A stretch of 64,000 nt of DNA from Pseudomonadota bacterium (GCA_039815145.1 JBCBZW010000003.1:1-64000); one strand, 5' to 3'; positions 1 to 8,856 are shown, numbered from the stretch's first letter. Numbers and translations are program-made. The notes: generated by a model not told the origin, from the letters alone.

Positions 1-1
1 C

Positions 2-112
2 ACGCGCTTGCCCGTGCCCGATGCAGCCGGCCACTACGAGCTGGTGGTCACGGCCTACGACCCGGTGACGGGTAACGTCGGGGTGACGAGTGCGCCAGTA
101 GACGTGCACTAG
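2..112 (+). CDS. C-terminal fragment of an unidentified protein (5' end outside window)
   Basis: The second forward frame is open from the window edge to a TAG at 110-112, giving 36 residues that end in ...TSAPVDVH. The alternating hydrophobic pattern (HYELVVTAYDP, GVTSAPVDV) looks like the last strands of a beta-sandwich or Ig-like domain, as often ends extracellular proteins. The fragment is too short for assignment. A strong hairpin terminator follows about 115 bases later, which supports a gene ending here. Confidence 0.5.
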   Translation, partial: TRLPVPDAAGHYELVVTAYDPVTGNVGVTSAPVDVH

Positions 113-226
113 CAGATCCGCAAGCGCTCCCGGTCGACGCCGTCGCTGTCCACCGGGTTGGCGCCGACATGCGCCCACGTGTCGCTCTTAGGTGCATCAC
201 CCAGCGGATCCAGCGACTTCCAGCAA

Positions 227-259
227 AAAGGGCCGCGCTCTGCACGAGCGCGGCCCTTT
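227..259. terminator. Bidirectional rho-independent terminator
   Basis: A perfect 14-bp inverted repeat (AAAGGGCCGCGCTC / GAGCGCGGCCCTTT) with a 5-nt loop. It has A-residues on the left arm and TTT on the right arm, so it can act in both directions. It sits between the plus-strand gene ending at 112 and the minus-strand ompA-like gene whose stop is at 342, and can serve both. Confidence 0.85.
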
Positions 260-341
260 GCGTATTGGCCTCGGGTCCGCGGCCTCCGGGCCGATCGTCA
301 GCGTGCTGGCGATCGGCTGGCGGAGGCGCCCGGTAGATCCC

Positions 342-1640
342 CTACTGGAGGACCTTGAGGGTCACTCGGCGGTTGGCCGCGCGGCCTTCAGCCGTCTCGT
401 TGGAGGCGATCGGCTGGCTCTCGCCGTAGCCACGTGCGCTCAAACGATCGCCGTCGATGCCGCGGTTTTCGAGGTAATCACAGACCGCCACAGCGCGACG
501 CTGGGACAGGTTCTGGTTGTACTCAGCTGCGCCGCGCGAATCCGTGTGACCGTCACACTCCACCACCAGGTCGCTGTAGCGACGCAGGGTGTCCACCGCG
601 CCGTTCAGGGTGCGGACGGAGCTCGGCAGGAGCACGTCCGAGTTGTTCTCGAAGTTCACGCCCGGGAGGCTGATCTCGTCACGGATCTCGCAACCGCGGA
701 AGTCGACGCGAGCACCGGCGCGGGTGTTCGGGCACTCATCGCTGTCGTTGAGCACGCCGTCGCCATCATCATCGAGGGTGCAGCCGTCTTCACCCACGGG
801 GGTGCCGGCCGGCGTGTTCGGGCAGCGGTCGCGGTAGTCGGGCACGCCGTCGCCATCGCTATCGAGGGCGCAGCCGTTGCTGTCGACTTCCACGCCACGT
901 TGGGTGCCCGGGCAGCGGTCGATGCGATCGGGCACGCCGTCGCCGTCACTGTCCAGTTCACATCCAGTGGAGTCGACGATGGCGCCGATCGGTGAGTTCG
1001 GGCAGCGGTCGAGGTCGTCAGTAACGCCGTCGCCATCGCTGTCCGCAGGCGCCGCGGCGGCGACCTTGCCGAACGGGAACATCATACCGGCGGACACGAG
1101 CACGTCCGTCAGGTTGGCGCCGTCGATCTGGTCGTTGCGCACGCGCACTTCCGTGCGCAGCTTGCCGGGGAAGCTGCCGAGGTTGTAAAGCGCACCGCCG
1201 CCCAGGGAGAGGCTGAGGTTGTCCGTGTCTTCGACCCCGGGCGAGTTGGGCGCCTCGTTGATGTTCGAGTTCAACAGGCCCGCGCCGAACACGGCGTAGG
1301 GGGCCACGGTACGGGAGGTATCGCCGATGGCGAGCAGGTCGACGTTGATACCGAACTGACCCGTTTCGTTGAAGCCGGTGATGCGCCCACCGTTGGCATT
1401 CACCTCCATGCCGACGTGGTCGCCGAACATGTAGCCGATGCCGAACTGGCCGCCCCAGCCACTGTCACCGAGGCGATCCTTGTCAGGCTCAATGAACGTC
1501 ACCATCGGAGACACCCACCACTGGCCCTTCTCGATGATCGCGTCGTCCGAAGACTGCGCGAGCAGGGCGGGTGAGGCGCTTACCAGCAGTGCCGCCAGAC
1601 CGGCCGCACGTGCGAATTTGTTGACGGAGGAAACGAACAT
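342..1640 (-). CDS. OmpA-family outer membrane protein with TSP3 calcium-binding repeats
   Basis: 432 residues. Residues 1-29 are a signal peptide ending in LLAQ. Residues 30-195 form an OmpA-like beta-barrel region (alternating strands, e.g. GQFGIGYMFG). Residues 200-318 hold four thrombospondin type-3 repeats with the DSDGDGV...DRCP...GC pattern, expected to bind calcium and form a stiff linker. Residues about 328-432 are the OmpA/MotB peptidoglycan-binding domain, with HTDSRG (D367) and the SxxRA arginine (R382) that contact diaminopimelate. It should tether outer membrane to cell wall, like OprF-type porins. A good RBS (AGGAG about 10 nt upstream) supports the ATG. It appears monocistronic and is closed by the hairpin at 227-259. 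Confidence 0.92.
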   Translation of the reverse strand: MFVSSVNKFARAAGLAALLVSASPALLAQSSDDAIIEKGQWWVSPMVTFIEPDKDRLGDSGWGGQFGIGYMFGDHVGMEVNANGGRITGFNETGQFGINVDLLAIGDTSRTVAPYAVFGAGLLNSNINEAPNSPGVEDTDNLSLSLGGGALYNLGSFPGKLRTEVRVRNDQIDGANLTDVLVSAGMMFPFGKVAAAAPADSDGDGVTDDLDRCPNSPIGAIVDSTGCELDSDGDGVPDRIDRCPGTQRGVEVDSNGCALDSDGDGVPDYRDRCPNTPAGTPVGEDGCTLDDDGDGVLNDSDECPNTRAGARVDFRGCEIRDEISLPGVNFENNSDVLLPSSVRTLNGAVDTLRRYSDLVVECDGHTDSRGAAEYNQNLSQRRAVAVCDYLENRGIDGDRLSARGYGESQPIASNETAEGRAANRRVTLKVLQ

Positions 1641-1734
1641 AGTACGTGGCTCCTGTTTTCTATTGCCGTTCCATGCCTGGAAGCTTTTTTGCAGCGCGCA
1701 AGGATAAGCCCTGACCCGTCTGTTTTCCAGGATT

Positions 1735-2667
1735 TTACGAATCTTTGCGCCTACGGGCAGCCAGGGCCGTCAGGGCGGAGCCCAAGACCAGCACCAGGGC
1801 ACCGAGCAGGCTCAGGGCGTCGAGTGGCTCGCTCGCGAGGCGTCCTGGGGTGATCCAGGCCAGTACCTGCATCAGGCCGATGGTGAGCAGGGGCGTCACG
1901 GCCAGCACGGCGCTGACGCGCGAGGCCTCCCAGTGGGCCAGGGCTTCGGCGAAGCAGCCGTAGGCGATCATCGTGTTGAGGCTCGCGAAGGCGAGCAGGG
2001 CGATCGTCTGGCCATCCAGCGCGAGGAGCTGGGACGGCTGCGCCAGCGGTAGGAAGAGGAAGATCGCGGCGGCGTACACGCACCACATAATCGCGTCGGA
2101 GCGCCAGTGATTGAGCAACTGTTTCTGGGCCAACGCGTAGGCCGCCCAACTGACGGCGGCACCGACCACGATGAGCACGCCGTGGCCGAACTCATCGAAG
2201 CGGAAGATCTCGCTGAGGCGGGCGTGGAAATACAACCCCAGCCCGCCGACGACCAGCGAGAAGCCGAGCCACTGAAGGGCGCTGAAGCGCTCGCGAAACA
2301 GCACCAGGCCGCCGATGGCCAGGAACAGGGGCGCCAGCTGGATGACCACCTGGGCCGCGCTCGGGGTGACGCGATCGAGGCCGAGGAGGTAGAGGATGTA
2401 GTTGCCGCACAGGCCGAGCACCACCAGGAGCAGGAGCAACCGTTCGGTGCCGGCCAGGCGCCAGGGGATCGGGAGCCGTCCGCGCCACGCGAGCCAGGCG
2501 CCGACCAGCGCGGCGGAGGCGGCGAAGCGTAGCCAGGTGAGGGTGTAGGCGTCGATGCGCTCCAGCAGCAGCTTCAAAGCGATCGGCAGGGAGCTCCAGA
2601 GCGCCACCGTGACCAGGGTCAGGGCGAGCCCGAGCTGCCAGCGTCCGGTGGTCACGTGCTTGGCCAT
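1735..2667 (-). CDS. EamA/DMT-family transporter
   Basis: 310 residues with about ten hydrophobic helices arranged as two EamA repeats, typical of drug/metabolite transporters that export amino acids or other metabolites across the inner membrane; the substrate cannot be told. The open frame extends to a TTG at 2724, but a TACAAT -10-like hexamer lies at 2711-2706 on the minus strand, inside that extension. The ATG at 2667 (MAKHVTTGRW) is therefore the better start, giving a leader of about 30 nt. It is followed by the ompA-like gene on the same strand after 94 bases. Confidence 0.85.
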   Translation of the reverse strand: MAKHVTTGRWQLGLALTLVTVALWSSLPIALKLLLERIDAYTLTWLRFAASAALVGAWLAWRGRLPIPWRLAGTERLLLLLVVLGLCGNYILYLLGLDRVTPSAAQVVIQLAPLFLAIGGLVLFRERFSALQWLGFSLVVGGLGLYFHARLSEIFRFDEFGHGVLIVVGAAVSWAAYALAQKQLLNHWRSDAIMWCVYAAAIFLFLPLAQPSQLLALDGQTIALLAFASLNTMIAYGCFAEALAHWEASRVSAVLAVTPLLTIGLMQVLAWITPGRLASEPLDALSLLGALVLVLGSALTALAARRRKDS

Positions 2668-2705
2668 CAGTGATCCGATAGAGGGGGTGGAGGCGGCGGA
2701 GCGCG

Positions 2706-2711
2706 ATTGTA
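2706..2711 (-). promoter_or_regulatory. -10-like hexamer (TACAAT) of the EamA transporter gene
   Basis: TACAAT read on the minus strand, 38 bases upstream of the ATG at 2667. No convincing -35 is visible at 16-18 nt spacing. Its main use is to argue against the upstream TTG start. Confidence 0.4.
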
Positions 2712-2836
2712 CCGCCCACCACAAGGGCGCGCCTCATAGGCGTACTGCAACCGATGTCGGTTCGGTGGTGGTTTGTCGGACGGTCGCTTACCATGAAGTC
2801 CCCATCGGGTGATTCAGGGACGAGGTAGCGAGCGGA

Positions 2837-4099
2837 ATGAGCGAAGAGATCAGCGGCCGTTACGTCAGCCGGCTAACACGCGAGACCCTCGCCCTGGTGC
2901 TCGCCGGCGGTCGCGGCAGCCGCCTCAAGCACCTGACGATCAATCGAGCCAAGCCGGCCACGCCCTTTGGCGGCAAGTTCCGCATCGTCGATTTCCCGCT
3001 CTCCAATTGCGTTAACTCTGGGATTAGGCGCATCGGCGTTCTGACCCAGTACAAGGCTCACCCCCTGATCCAGCACCTGCAACGCGGGTGGAGTTTCCTA
3101 CGCGGTGAGTTCGGCGAGTTCCTCGAGCTGCTGCCGGCGCAGCAGCGCGTCGACGGATCCTGGTACCAGGGCACGGCCGACGCCGTGTACCAGAACCTCG
3201 ACATCATCCGCGCCCACAAGCCCACGCACGTGCTCGTGCTCGCTGGCGATCACATCTACAAGATGGACTACGGCCCCATGATCGCCCAGCACGTGGAGCG
3301 CGAGGCCAAGATCACCGTCGGGTGCATCGAGGTCTCCCTGGAGGAGGCCCGCGAGTTCGGCGTCATGTCCGTGGACGACGAGCTGCGGGTCAAGGCCTTC
3401 ACGGAGAAGCCGGCGCAGCCGGATCCGATCCCGGGGCGTACGGACACGGCGCTCGCCTCCATGGGCATCTACGTTTTCGATGCGGACTTCCTCGCCGAGG
3501 AGCTATCCGCAGACGCCAAGAACTTCGAGTCCAGCCACGACTTCGGCAAGGACATCGTGCCGCGCAACGTGCCGGACGGCACCGTGTGGGCGTACCCCTT
3601 CCGCGACGTGAAGACGCGCGCCCAGCACTACTGGCGCGACGTGGGTAACGTGGACGCCTTCTTCGAGGCCAACCTCGAACTCGTCGGCGTCAACCCCGAG
3701 CTGAACCTCTACGATGAGGCCTGGCCCATCTGGACCGAGCAACGCCAGTCCCCGCCGGCCAAGTTCGTGCTCAACGACCAGGAGCGTCAGGGTGTGGCCC
3801 TCAATTCGATGGTCTCGGGTGGGTGCATCATCTCGGGCGCTCGCATCGAGCAGTCGCTACTGTTCTGGGACGTGAGGGTGGACTCCTACAGCCGTATCCA
3901 CCGGGCTGTCATCCTGCCCGGCGTACGCATCGGCCGGCACTGTCGCCTGACCAACTGCGTCATCGATGAGAACGTGCAGCTGCCCGAAGGCACGGTGATC
4001 GGCGAGGACCCGGAGGCCGATCGCGAGCGCTTTTTCGTCACCAACAAGGGCGTCGTGCTGGTGACGCCGGATATGCTCGGCGACGAGCCCAGCGTCTGA
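2837..4099 (+). CDS. glgC: Glucose-1-phosphate adenylyltransferase
   Basis: 420 residues, the usual length for bacterial GlgC. It makes ADP-glucose from ATP and glucose-1-phosphate, the committed step of glycogen synthesis. The N-terminal nucleotidyltransferase signature LAGGRGSRL is followed by [22 protein letters not shown]. The ADP-glucose pyrophosphorylase motifs ([33 protein letters not shown]) follow in order. The C-terminal part is the left-handed beta-helix domain ([18 protein letters not shown]) that carries the allosteric site. The N-terminal Arg-rich segment fits fructose-1,6-bisphosphate activation in proteobacteria. The matching glycogen synthase is about 17 kb away at 20040-21533. 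Confidence 0.96.
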   Translation: MSEEISGRYVSRLTRETLALVLAGGRGSRLKHLTINRAKPATPFGGKFRIVDFPLSNCVNSGIRRIGVLTQYKAHPLIQHLQRGWSFLRGEFGEFLELLPAQQRVDGSWYQGTADAVYQNLDIIRAHKPTHVLVLAGDHIYKMDYGPMIAQHVEREAKITVGCIEVSLEEAREFGVMSVDDELRVKAFTEKPAQPDPIPGRTDTALASMGIYVFDADFLAEELSADAKNFESSHDFGKDIVPRNVPDGTVWAYPFRDVKTRAQHYWRDVGNVDAFFEANLELVGVNPELNLYDEAWPIWTEQRQSPPAKFVLNDQERQGVALNSMVSGGCIISGARIEQSLLFWDVRVDSYSRIHRAVILPGVRIGRHCRLTNCVIDENVQLPEGTVIGEDPEADRERFFVTNKGVVLVTPDMLGDEPSV

Positions 4100-4102
4100 G
4101 GA

Positions 4103-5206
4103 GTGCTGCCGGGCGGGTTCATCCGCGGTCAGCTACCAACTGACCTTCGTCGCTGGACGCTCAAGTTCTACGGCCGCTTGCGCAGCCTCACCTGGCTGCT
4201 GCTGCTTGCCCTGGTGGTGCTGCACTTCTCCGCCTGCTACGTGCTGCTCACCGGCCTCGGTGAGCACACCCTCGCCGATCTCGATGTCTTCTGGTACTTC
4301 TACATCACCACCGCCACCACGGTAGGCTATGGGGATTATTCGCCGCAGACCGTAGGCGGGCGCTACGTCACCACCCTGTTGCTCATGCCGGGTGGCATCC
4401 TGCTGTTTACTTCCGCCCTGGCCAAGCTCGCCCAGGCCTTCATCGATCAGTGGAGGAGCCGAATGAAGGGCTACGCAGACCTGCAGCACCTGCAGGACCA
4501 TATCGTTGTGGTGGGGTGGCACGGGCGCCGCTCCCAGCGCATGTTCGAGCTGCTCAAAGCCGATCCCAGCGAGGAGCGTGCGATCGTGATCCTCGCCAAC
4601 CTGCCGGAGAATCCGCAGCCCGAGGCTGCCTACTTCGTGGCGAGCAGCTTGCTGAGCGATCCCGAGTCCATGCGGCGCACGGGGATTGCGCGGGCAGAAC
4701 TGGTGATCGTGGTCGGTCGCGACGACAACGAGACCTTAGGCGCGTCGCTGGCGGCCGGCGCGCTCAACAGCCGGGCCCACCTGGTGTCCTATTTCATCGA
4801 CCCAGCGCCGGCCAACATCCTGCGTCTGCACTGCCCACAGGCCGAGTGCATCGTCTCCATGTCGATCGAGAACACGGTGCGCGCCGCCCAAGACCCTGGG
4901 GCATCCAGCCTGGTGCGTCAGTTGCTTTCCTCTCTGGAGGGCAATGCCAACGTCTACCGTATGGCCGTGCCGGGGGGAGGGCATCAGACCACCTATTGGA
5001 AGCTCTTGGTGCACCTGAAGGAGCAGCACGACGCCACCCTGATCGCGATGGGCCACGGCAGCGATGACGGCGTGTTGCTCAATCCGGCCGGCGACACGCC
5101 GGTGCGTGGCGGCGACGAGGTGTTTCTCATCGCCGCCAAGCGCCTCGGGGCCGATGAGGTGCAATGGGCTTCCGTGCTCGAGCCTTCGGCCCCCCGCGAC
5201 GCCTGA
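4103..5206 (+). CDS. Two-TM potassium channel with RCK (TrkA-N) domain
   Basis: 367 residues. TM1 is at about 30-50, the pore loop has the K+ selectivity filter TVGYGDYSP (about 73-81), and TM2 is at about 90-110. A cytosolic RCK/TrkA-N Rossmann domain follows from about 132, then a C-terminal regulatory part. In the Rossmann domain the usual GRGRxG nucleotide loop is altered (VVGWHGRRSQ), so ligand binding may differ from NAD-type RCKs. The GTG start lies 3 bases after the glgC stop, with GAGG overlapping that stop, so translation is probably coupled to glgC. Related to Kch/MthK-type channels. Confidence 0.88.
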   Translation: MLPGGFIRGQLPTDLRRWTLKFYGRLRSLTWLLLLALVVLHFSACYVLLTGLGEHTLADLDVFWYFYITTATTVGYGDYSPQTVGGRYVTTLLLMPGGILLFTSALAKLAQAFIDQWRSRMKGYADLQHLQDHIVVVGWHGRRSQRMFELLKADPSEERAIVILANLPENPQPEAAYFVASSLLSDPESMRRTGIARAELVIVVGRDDNETLGASLAAGALNSRAHLVSYFIDPAPANILRLHCPQAECIVSMSIENTVRAAQDPGASSLVRQLLSSLEGNANVYRMAVPGGGHQTTYWKLLVHLKEQHDATLIAMGHGSDDGVLLNPAGDTPVRGGDEVFLIAAKRLGADEVQWASVLEPSAPRDA

Positions 5207-5257
5207 GGCCTTCGGGAGCACCTCGGGCGGCGCGACCAACCCGAGGCGCGAGGGGGC

Positions 5258-5506
5258 TTAGAGAGAGCGGGCGGCGGCTTCGATGTCCTCGGCGGTGGAG
5301 AGGACGATCACCGCGGGCTGCTCCTGGCGGGCGTTGATGTAGTCATCGATGGTCCACGCCGGGGCGTCCGTTACCGGGGCGGCGCTCAGCACGGCGTTGG
5401 CGGGTTCCAGCGGCAGGGCGCCGGCGACGTCGTCGGCCCACGCATCGCCGAGGGCGGCGAAGAAGGCGGCGGAAGCGAGGGCGGCAGGTCCGATGTAGTT
5501 CTTCAT
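5258..5506 (-). CDS. Small secreted or lipid-facing hypothetical protein
   Basis: 82 residues. Residues 1-24 look like a Sec signal peptide (MKNYIGPAALASAAFFAALG, then DAWAD), leaving a mature acidic chain of about 58 residues with no recognised domain. A strong RBS (AGGAG, about 10 nt before the ATG) supports the call. It lacks the shared TGAGCC-N17-CGCCT promoter of the neighbouring block; instead an AT-rich region with repeats lies upstream (5563-5607). Confidence 0.7.
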   Translation of the reverse strand: MKNYIGPAALASAAFFAALGDAWADDVAGALPLEPANAVLSAAPVTDAPAWTIDDYINARQEQPAVIVLSTAEDIEAAARSL

Positions 5507-5562
5507 GGCTAGCGTCTCCTAAGGGGGTGTGGGCGGTCGCACCGCCTCGATGGGGCTTAGGA

Positions 5563-5607
5563 TCATCTAGAGCCAGTCCAAATGAAAATCGATTGTTTTC
5601 ATCTAGA
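5563..5607. repeat. AT-rich palindrome and duplicated TCATCTAGA upstream of 5506
   Basis: TCATCTAGA occurs at 5563-5571 and again at 5599-5607. Between them is an inverted repeat ATGAAAA (5582-5588) / TTTTCAT (5596-5602). The AT-richness stands out from the surrounding DNA. It lies between the 3' end of the acidic protein gene (5656) and the start of the small secreted protein (5506), so it may be an operator or promoter of the latter, or an AT-rich terminator of the former. Confidence 0.4.
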
Positions 5608-5655
5608 AGATACTCTGAAGCTATCGTACGTTACCGTCGTCGTGCTTATGCGTCG

Positions 5656-6672
5656 TCAGTCGTAGATCGTGTCGTCCTCTGCCGGCTCCGGCTCCAGGTG
5701 TTCGCTGATCGAAGGGGCGTCCGGTGCGGCGAACTCGTAGACATCAACGCCGTCGAGCGCGCCGTCGAGCATCGAACTGCCGGCGCCCTCACGCTCAGCA
5801 CTCAGCCGCTCCACACCGCTCGCCACGTAGGCATCGCCTGGGTCCGCGTGCAGGATCTCCGTCTCCACCTCCATGTCCGTGAGGACGGCGGCCTCGGCGA
5901 CGGGCCGGGCGCTCTCCACCATCGCCAGGACGCCAGGCTCCGCCACGGTGACCTCCAAGGCCACCTCGTCGCCGCCGGCCAAGGCCTCGCTACGCTCCTC
6001 CACCCACTGCAGGTCCTGCTCGAAGCGCTCCGTAAAGGAGGGGCCGGCGCCCTCGAGGTCGCCGAGGTTCTGCCACACGCCCGCGTGGGACTCCATGTAC
6101 TCCCGCGCCCATTGCTGGGCCTGCGCGGGCGATTGCCCCGCGTCGATGCGCTCGCGCATCCCCACGTCGAGGAAGTCCTTGGTGGACTGGTAGGCGCCCA
6201 TGGCGCCCTCGGTGGCGCTGGCCTCTCGCAGCTGCCCGTCGGGGCCGAACTGTTGATACTCGGTTAGCTTCTCCGATAGCGCCTCACCGGTCTCGTGCAC
6301 GGCGTAGTTCAGCATCACCCCGCCGGGGCCTAAGCTGTCGAGGTAGCCACTCGCCACCCCGTCCACCACCTCTGCCCCGAGCTTCGCGCCCGCGTACTCC
6401 AGGTCGCCGCGCTCCACGGCCTGGGCGATCTCCACCGCCTTGCCCAACTTGTCGATGGTGTCGAAGTGCTTGCCGAGCGCTTCGGTCTTCTGCGCGAGGT
6501 CGGCGTAGTCCTCGAGGCGATGCACCGCGTCGAGGGCCGTGTCCCAGTCCTTGGCCTTGGCCGCAGACACCAGCGTCTGCAATGACTCGCTTTGACCGTG
6601 CTTGGCCGCCCAGGCGGTCAGTTCGTTGAAGGTCTTGGCTTCGCTCGGCACTTCGGGGAGATCACCGGCCAT
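5656..6672 (-). CDS. Acidic hypothetical protein of the shared-promoter regulon (ends DDTIYD)
   Basis: 338 residues, no signal peptide and no clear membrane helix, strongly acidic and rich in Ala, Glu, Leu and Asp, largely helical by composition. I recognise no domain. The last residues EPAEDDTIYD resemble the tails of two other proteins in the block (DYDGPDVYV and GDSSIYTDVS), and T-I-Y-D fits the general pThr-x-x-Asp pattern read by FHA domains; that link is inference. It is transcribed from promoter 6735-6707, one of seven identical-spacing promoters, divergently from the small membrane protein at 6818. Confidence 0.75.
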   Translation of the reverse strand: MAGDLPEVPSEAKTFNELTAWAAKHGQSESLQTLVSAAKAKDWDTALDAVHRLEDYADLAQKTEALGKHFDTIDKLGKAVEIAQAVERGDLEYAGAKLGAEVVDGVASGYLDSLGPGGVMLNYAVHETGEALSEKLTEYQQFGPDGQLREASATEGAMGAYQSTKDFLDVGMRERIDAGQSPAQAQQWAREYMESHAGVWQNLGDLEGAGPSFTERFEQDLQWVEERSEALAGGDEVALEVTVAEPGVLAMVESARPVAEAAVLTDMEVETEILHADPGDAYVASGVERLSAEREGAGSSMLDGALDGVDVYEFAAPDAPSISEHLEPEPAEDDTIYD

Positions 6673-6698
6673 CTCTGGTTCCTCGTCTCAATGGGCTG

Positions 6699-6735
6699 TA
6701 CCCCCTTAGGCGCTGGAACGGGGCGAAGCGGCTCA
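6699..6735 (-). promoter_or_regulatory. Shared-motif promoter (TGAGCC-N17-CGCCTA) for the gene at 6672
   Basis: On the minus strand: TGAGCC at 6735-6730, 17 nt, CGCCTA at 6712-6707, and a TA start dinucleotide with the predicted +1 A at 6699. The leader to the ATG at 6672 is 27 nt. It is divergent to the similar promoter at 6758-6794. Confidence 0.8.
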
Positions 6736-6757
6736 ACGGCCGCTCAGGGCGCGAGGG

Positions 6758-6794
6758 TGAGCCAAGCCGTCGCTCGATGACGCCTTACGGAGCA
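6758..6794 (+). promoter_or_regulatory. Shared-motif promoter (TGAGCC-N17-CGCCTT) for the gene at 6818
   Basis: TGAGCC at 6758-6763, 17 nt, CGCCTT at 6781-6786, and a CA start dinucleotide with predicted +1 A at 6794. The leader to the ATG at 6818 is 24 nt and contains the RBS AGGAGG. Confidence 0.75.
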
Positions 6795-6817
6795 ACGCTT
6801 CCAGGAGGTTGTTGCCG

Positions 6818-7285
6818 ATGTCCGCTCCGTCCCCCTCGCGCCGCGGCGGTGCGCCCCGTGTCGTCTACCGCTACGGCGCCCTCGCGTGGGTGTGGCGCGC
6901 CATGATCGCCGTGGCCATCGCGCTCACCGCCGGTGCCCTGCTCTTGGACTTGAGCCTCGGGGAATGGGGCGTGACCTACGTGGCGCTACCGATGTTCGTG
7001 CCGGCGGTCATCGGCGGCTGGGTCACGGTGACCCGCATCGAGGTGCCGGCCGGTGAGGGCAAGGTGCTCGAGGTGCGCAACCTCTTCGGCATCCGCCGGC
7101 GGATCAAGCGTCGGCGCCTGCGCGGCACGTGGAAGCGCGACACGGTCTATGGCACCTACGGGCAACCGTTACCGGCACCGCGCCTGTGGGTGTGGGTGCG
7201 GGGCGGCATGCCCCTGTATCTGGACCTGTTGGCGCCGCTGGTCGATCGTGCGGCCCTGCAGCGCCTCATCGCCACCCGTTTCTGA
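6818..7285 (+). CDS. Small two-helix membrane protein of the regulon
   Basis: 155 residues. Two hydrophobic helices (about 28-48, with VAIALTAGALLLDL, and 52-72, with ALPMFVPAVIGGW) precede a basic cytosolic tail (RNLFGIRRRIKRRRLRG), the general layout of small bacterial PH-like membrane proteins, but I do not assign a family. The frame is open from a TTG at 6809, but RBS AGGAGG at 6803-6808 is 9 nt before the ATG at 6818, which I take as the start. Its stop codon TGA (7283-7285) is also the first half of the next promoter's -35 element. Confidence 0.7.
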   Translation: MSAPSPSRRGGAPRVVYRYGALAWVWRAMIAVAIALTAGALLLDLSLGEWGVTYVALPMFVPAVIGGWVTVTRIEVPAGEGKVLEVRNLFGIRRRIKRRRLRGTWKRDTVYGTYGQPLPAPRLWVWVRGGMPLYLDLLAPLVDRAALQRLIATRF

Positions 7286-7319
7286 GCCGATTTCGCGCTC
7301 CGCTACGCCTGAAGGGATA
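7283..7319 (+). promoter_or_regulatory. Shared-motif promoter (TGAGCC-N17-CGCCTG) for the gene at 7348
   Basis: TGAGCC at 7283-7288, 17 nt, CGCCTG at 7306-7311, and a TA start with predicted +1 A at 7319. The leader is 29 nt. The first three bases of the -35 are the stop codon of the upstream gene. Confidence 0.8.
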
Positions 7320-7347
7320 ACCCCCACAGGAAAGATGGAGCTGAGCA

Positions 7348-8229
7348 ATGGCCGAAGGCAACCCCTCTGACAAGAACCAGGACACCCCCGCGGAACTCGC
7401 TCCGAACATGTGGTTCACCGAGTACGGCATGCCCTTCACCACCATGATCCTCGAGGCGGAGGCTGCCGAGCGTAACAACCCGGAGGCGCCTCCCCAGGAG
7501 GAGCGCAGCGATCTCGCCCAATTCATCATCGATCAGGAGACGGCCGTCGCGCGCGACTACCACGCCGGCCTCATCACCAAAGAGGAGTTCGAGGGCTACA
7601 AGGCCGACGCCCAGGATCGCTTCGACAACATGGTCGACAAGCTGAGCACGGAGATCGAGGAGTTCGGCGATGACTTCGAGGACTGGGGTAAGGACTTCGA
7701 AGTGTCGGTAAAGGACTTTGCCGACGAGCACGGGGGAGAGATCGAGTCCATCGTGGATCTCGCCAAGACCCGCGAACTCGAGGCCAAGGACGTCTCCCTG
7801 CACCTGATGGCCGATGCCATGGGGCTCGGCGTCGATGGCGTGGACGATCTCCTCGAGCGCATGCCGCCGCACCTGCACGACATCGTGGACGCCTTGGGCG
7901 AGGAGACCGTGGGCGTCGCCCATCACCTGCTCGATGCCCGCGAGGAACTCAGCTCTGCCGACCAACACGACCTCAGCCGCGACGAGGCCCGCCTGGAGGA
8001 GATCGAACCGGTGTTCGAAGCACAGATCGATGAGGCCCACGAAGGCATCGACCAAGACTTCGAACGCATCGACAACGACTTAGGCATAGTCCAGGACTAC
8101 GTCGAAGCGGCTCAGGATCACGGTGAGAACTATCCCGAGCTCACGGTGGAACACATGCCCTATCGCACCACCGAAGACTACGATCTGCCCGAGCAGATCG
8201 AAGATGAAACCGGCATCACGGACGCGTAG
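7348..8229 (+). CDS. Acidic hypothetical protein of the regulon, co-transcribed with FHA protein
   Basis: 293 residues, no signal peptide or membrane helix, very rich in Asp and Glu. It has long charged helical stretches (EEFGDDFEDWGKDFEVSVKD, EIEPVFEAQIDEAHEGIDQD) that could form coiled coils. No domain is recognised. The tail is QIEDETGITDA; the TD near the end recalls the YTDVS end of the 17361 protein. An RBS-like GGAG precedes the ATG. The FHA gene starts 6 bases after its stop, so the two form an operon driven by the promoter at 7283-7319. Confidence 0.75.
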   Translation: MAEGNPSDKNQDTPAELAPNMWFTEYGMPFTTMILEAEAAERNNPEAPPQEERSDLAQFIIDQETAVARDYHAGLITKEEFEGYKADAQDRFDNMVDKLSTEIEEFGDDFEDWGKDFEVSVKDFADEHGGEIESIVDLAKTRELEAKDVSLHLMADAMGLGVDGVDDLLERMPPHLHDIVDALGEETVGVAHHLLDAREELSSADQHDLSRDEARLEEIEPVFEAQIDEAHEGIDQDFERIDNDLGIVQDYVEAAQDHGENYPELTVEHMPYRTTEDYDLPEQIEDETGITDA

Positions 8230-8235
8230 GCAACG

Positions 8236-8856
8236 ATGAACGCGTCCTACCCCGAGGGTCGCTTAGGCGTCGGCGCGCGGGTGCTGCGCACGACCGGCTT
8301 GTACACGGTGGCAGCCTGGGGCGCCGCGCTCGGCGCGCCCGAGCTGCTGCCGAGCTTCGGTCTCGACGACGACGTCTACGTGCGCTGGGTCGCTATCGTG
8401 GCGGCCGCCAGCGTGCCTATCGTCGCCGTTAGTGCTTGGTGCTGGGAACGTGCTCAGGGTGCACCGTCTCCTGCGACGACCGCGCCGAGTCCCTCGCCAA
8501 CGCTCGCCATGGACCCCACGGTCGCCGCCACCGGGCGAGCGGCCGTCTCCGTACAGTGGCGTGGTGAGCTGCATCACTTCTCGCAAGACCTGGTGATGGG
8601 GCGGGCGCCCAGCTGCGCCCTGCACCTGGACGATCCGCAGATCTCCCGTCGCCACGCGGCGATCGAGTTTCGCCGCGGGCGCTGGGTGCTGCGGGATCTC
8701 GGTTCGCGCAACGGCACGCGCCTCGACGGCAAGCTGATCGACGGCGAAGCCCCCCTCGGTGCCACGGCCCGCATCGACCTCTACGAAGGCGGCGTCCCCC
8801 TGGTCGTGCACACCGGCATCGGCGGTGACACGACCGTCAGCGACAGCGCTGGCTGA
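8236..8856 (+). CDS. Membrane-anchored FHA-domain protein
   Basis: 206 residues. Two hydrophobic segments (about 20-38 and 50-68) are followed by a Pro/Ala/Ser/Thr linker (about 75-100) and a complete FHA domain (about 104-195). It has the canonical residues: GR (122-123), SRRH (137-140) and SRNGT (157-161). FHA domains bind phosphothreonine peptides, so this protein is the natural reader of the Ser/Thr kinase encoded next door on the opposite strand. The two genes overlap tail to tail by 20 bases (8837-8856). It is co-transcribed with the acidic protein at 7348. Confidence 0.9.
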   Translation: MNASYPEGRLGVGARVLRTTGLYTVAAWGAALGAPELLPSFGLDDDVYVRWVAIVAAASVPIVAVSAWCWERAQGAPSPATTAPSPSPTLAMDPTVAATGRAAVSVQWRGELHHFSQDLVMGRAPSCALHLDDPQISRRHAAIEFRRGRWVLRDLGSRNGTRLDGKLIDGEAPLGATARIDLYEGGVPLVVHTGIGGDTTVSDSAG

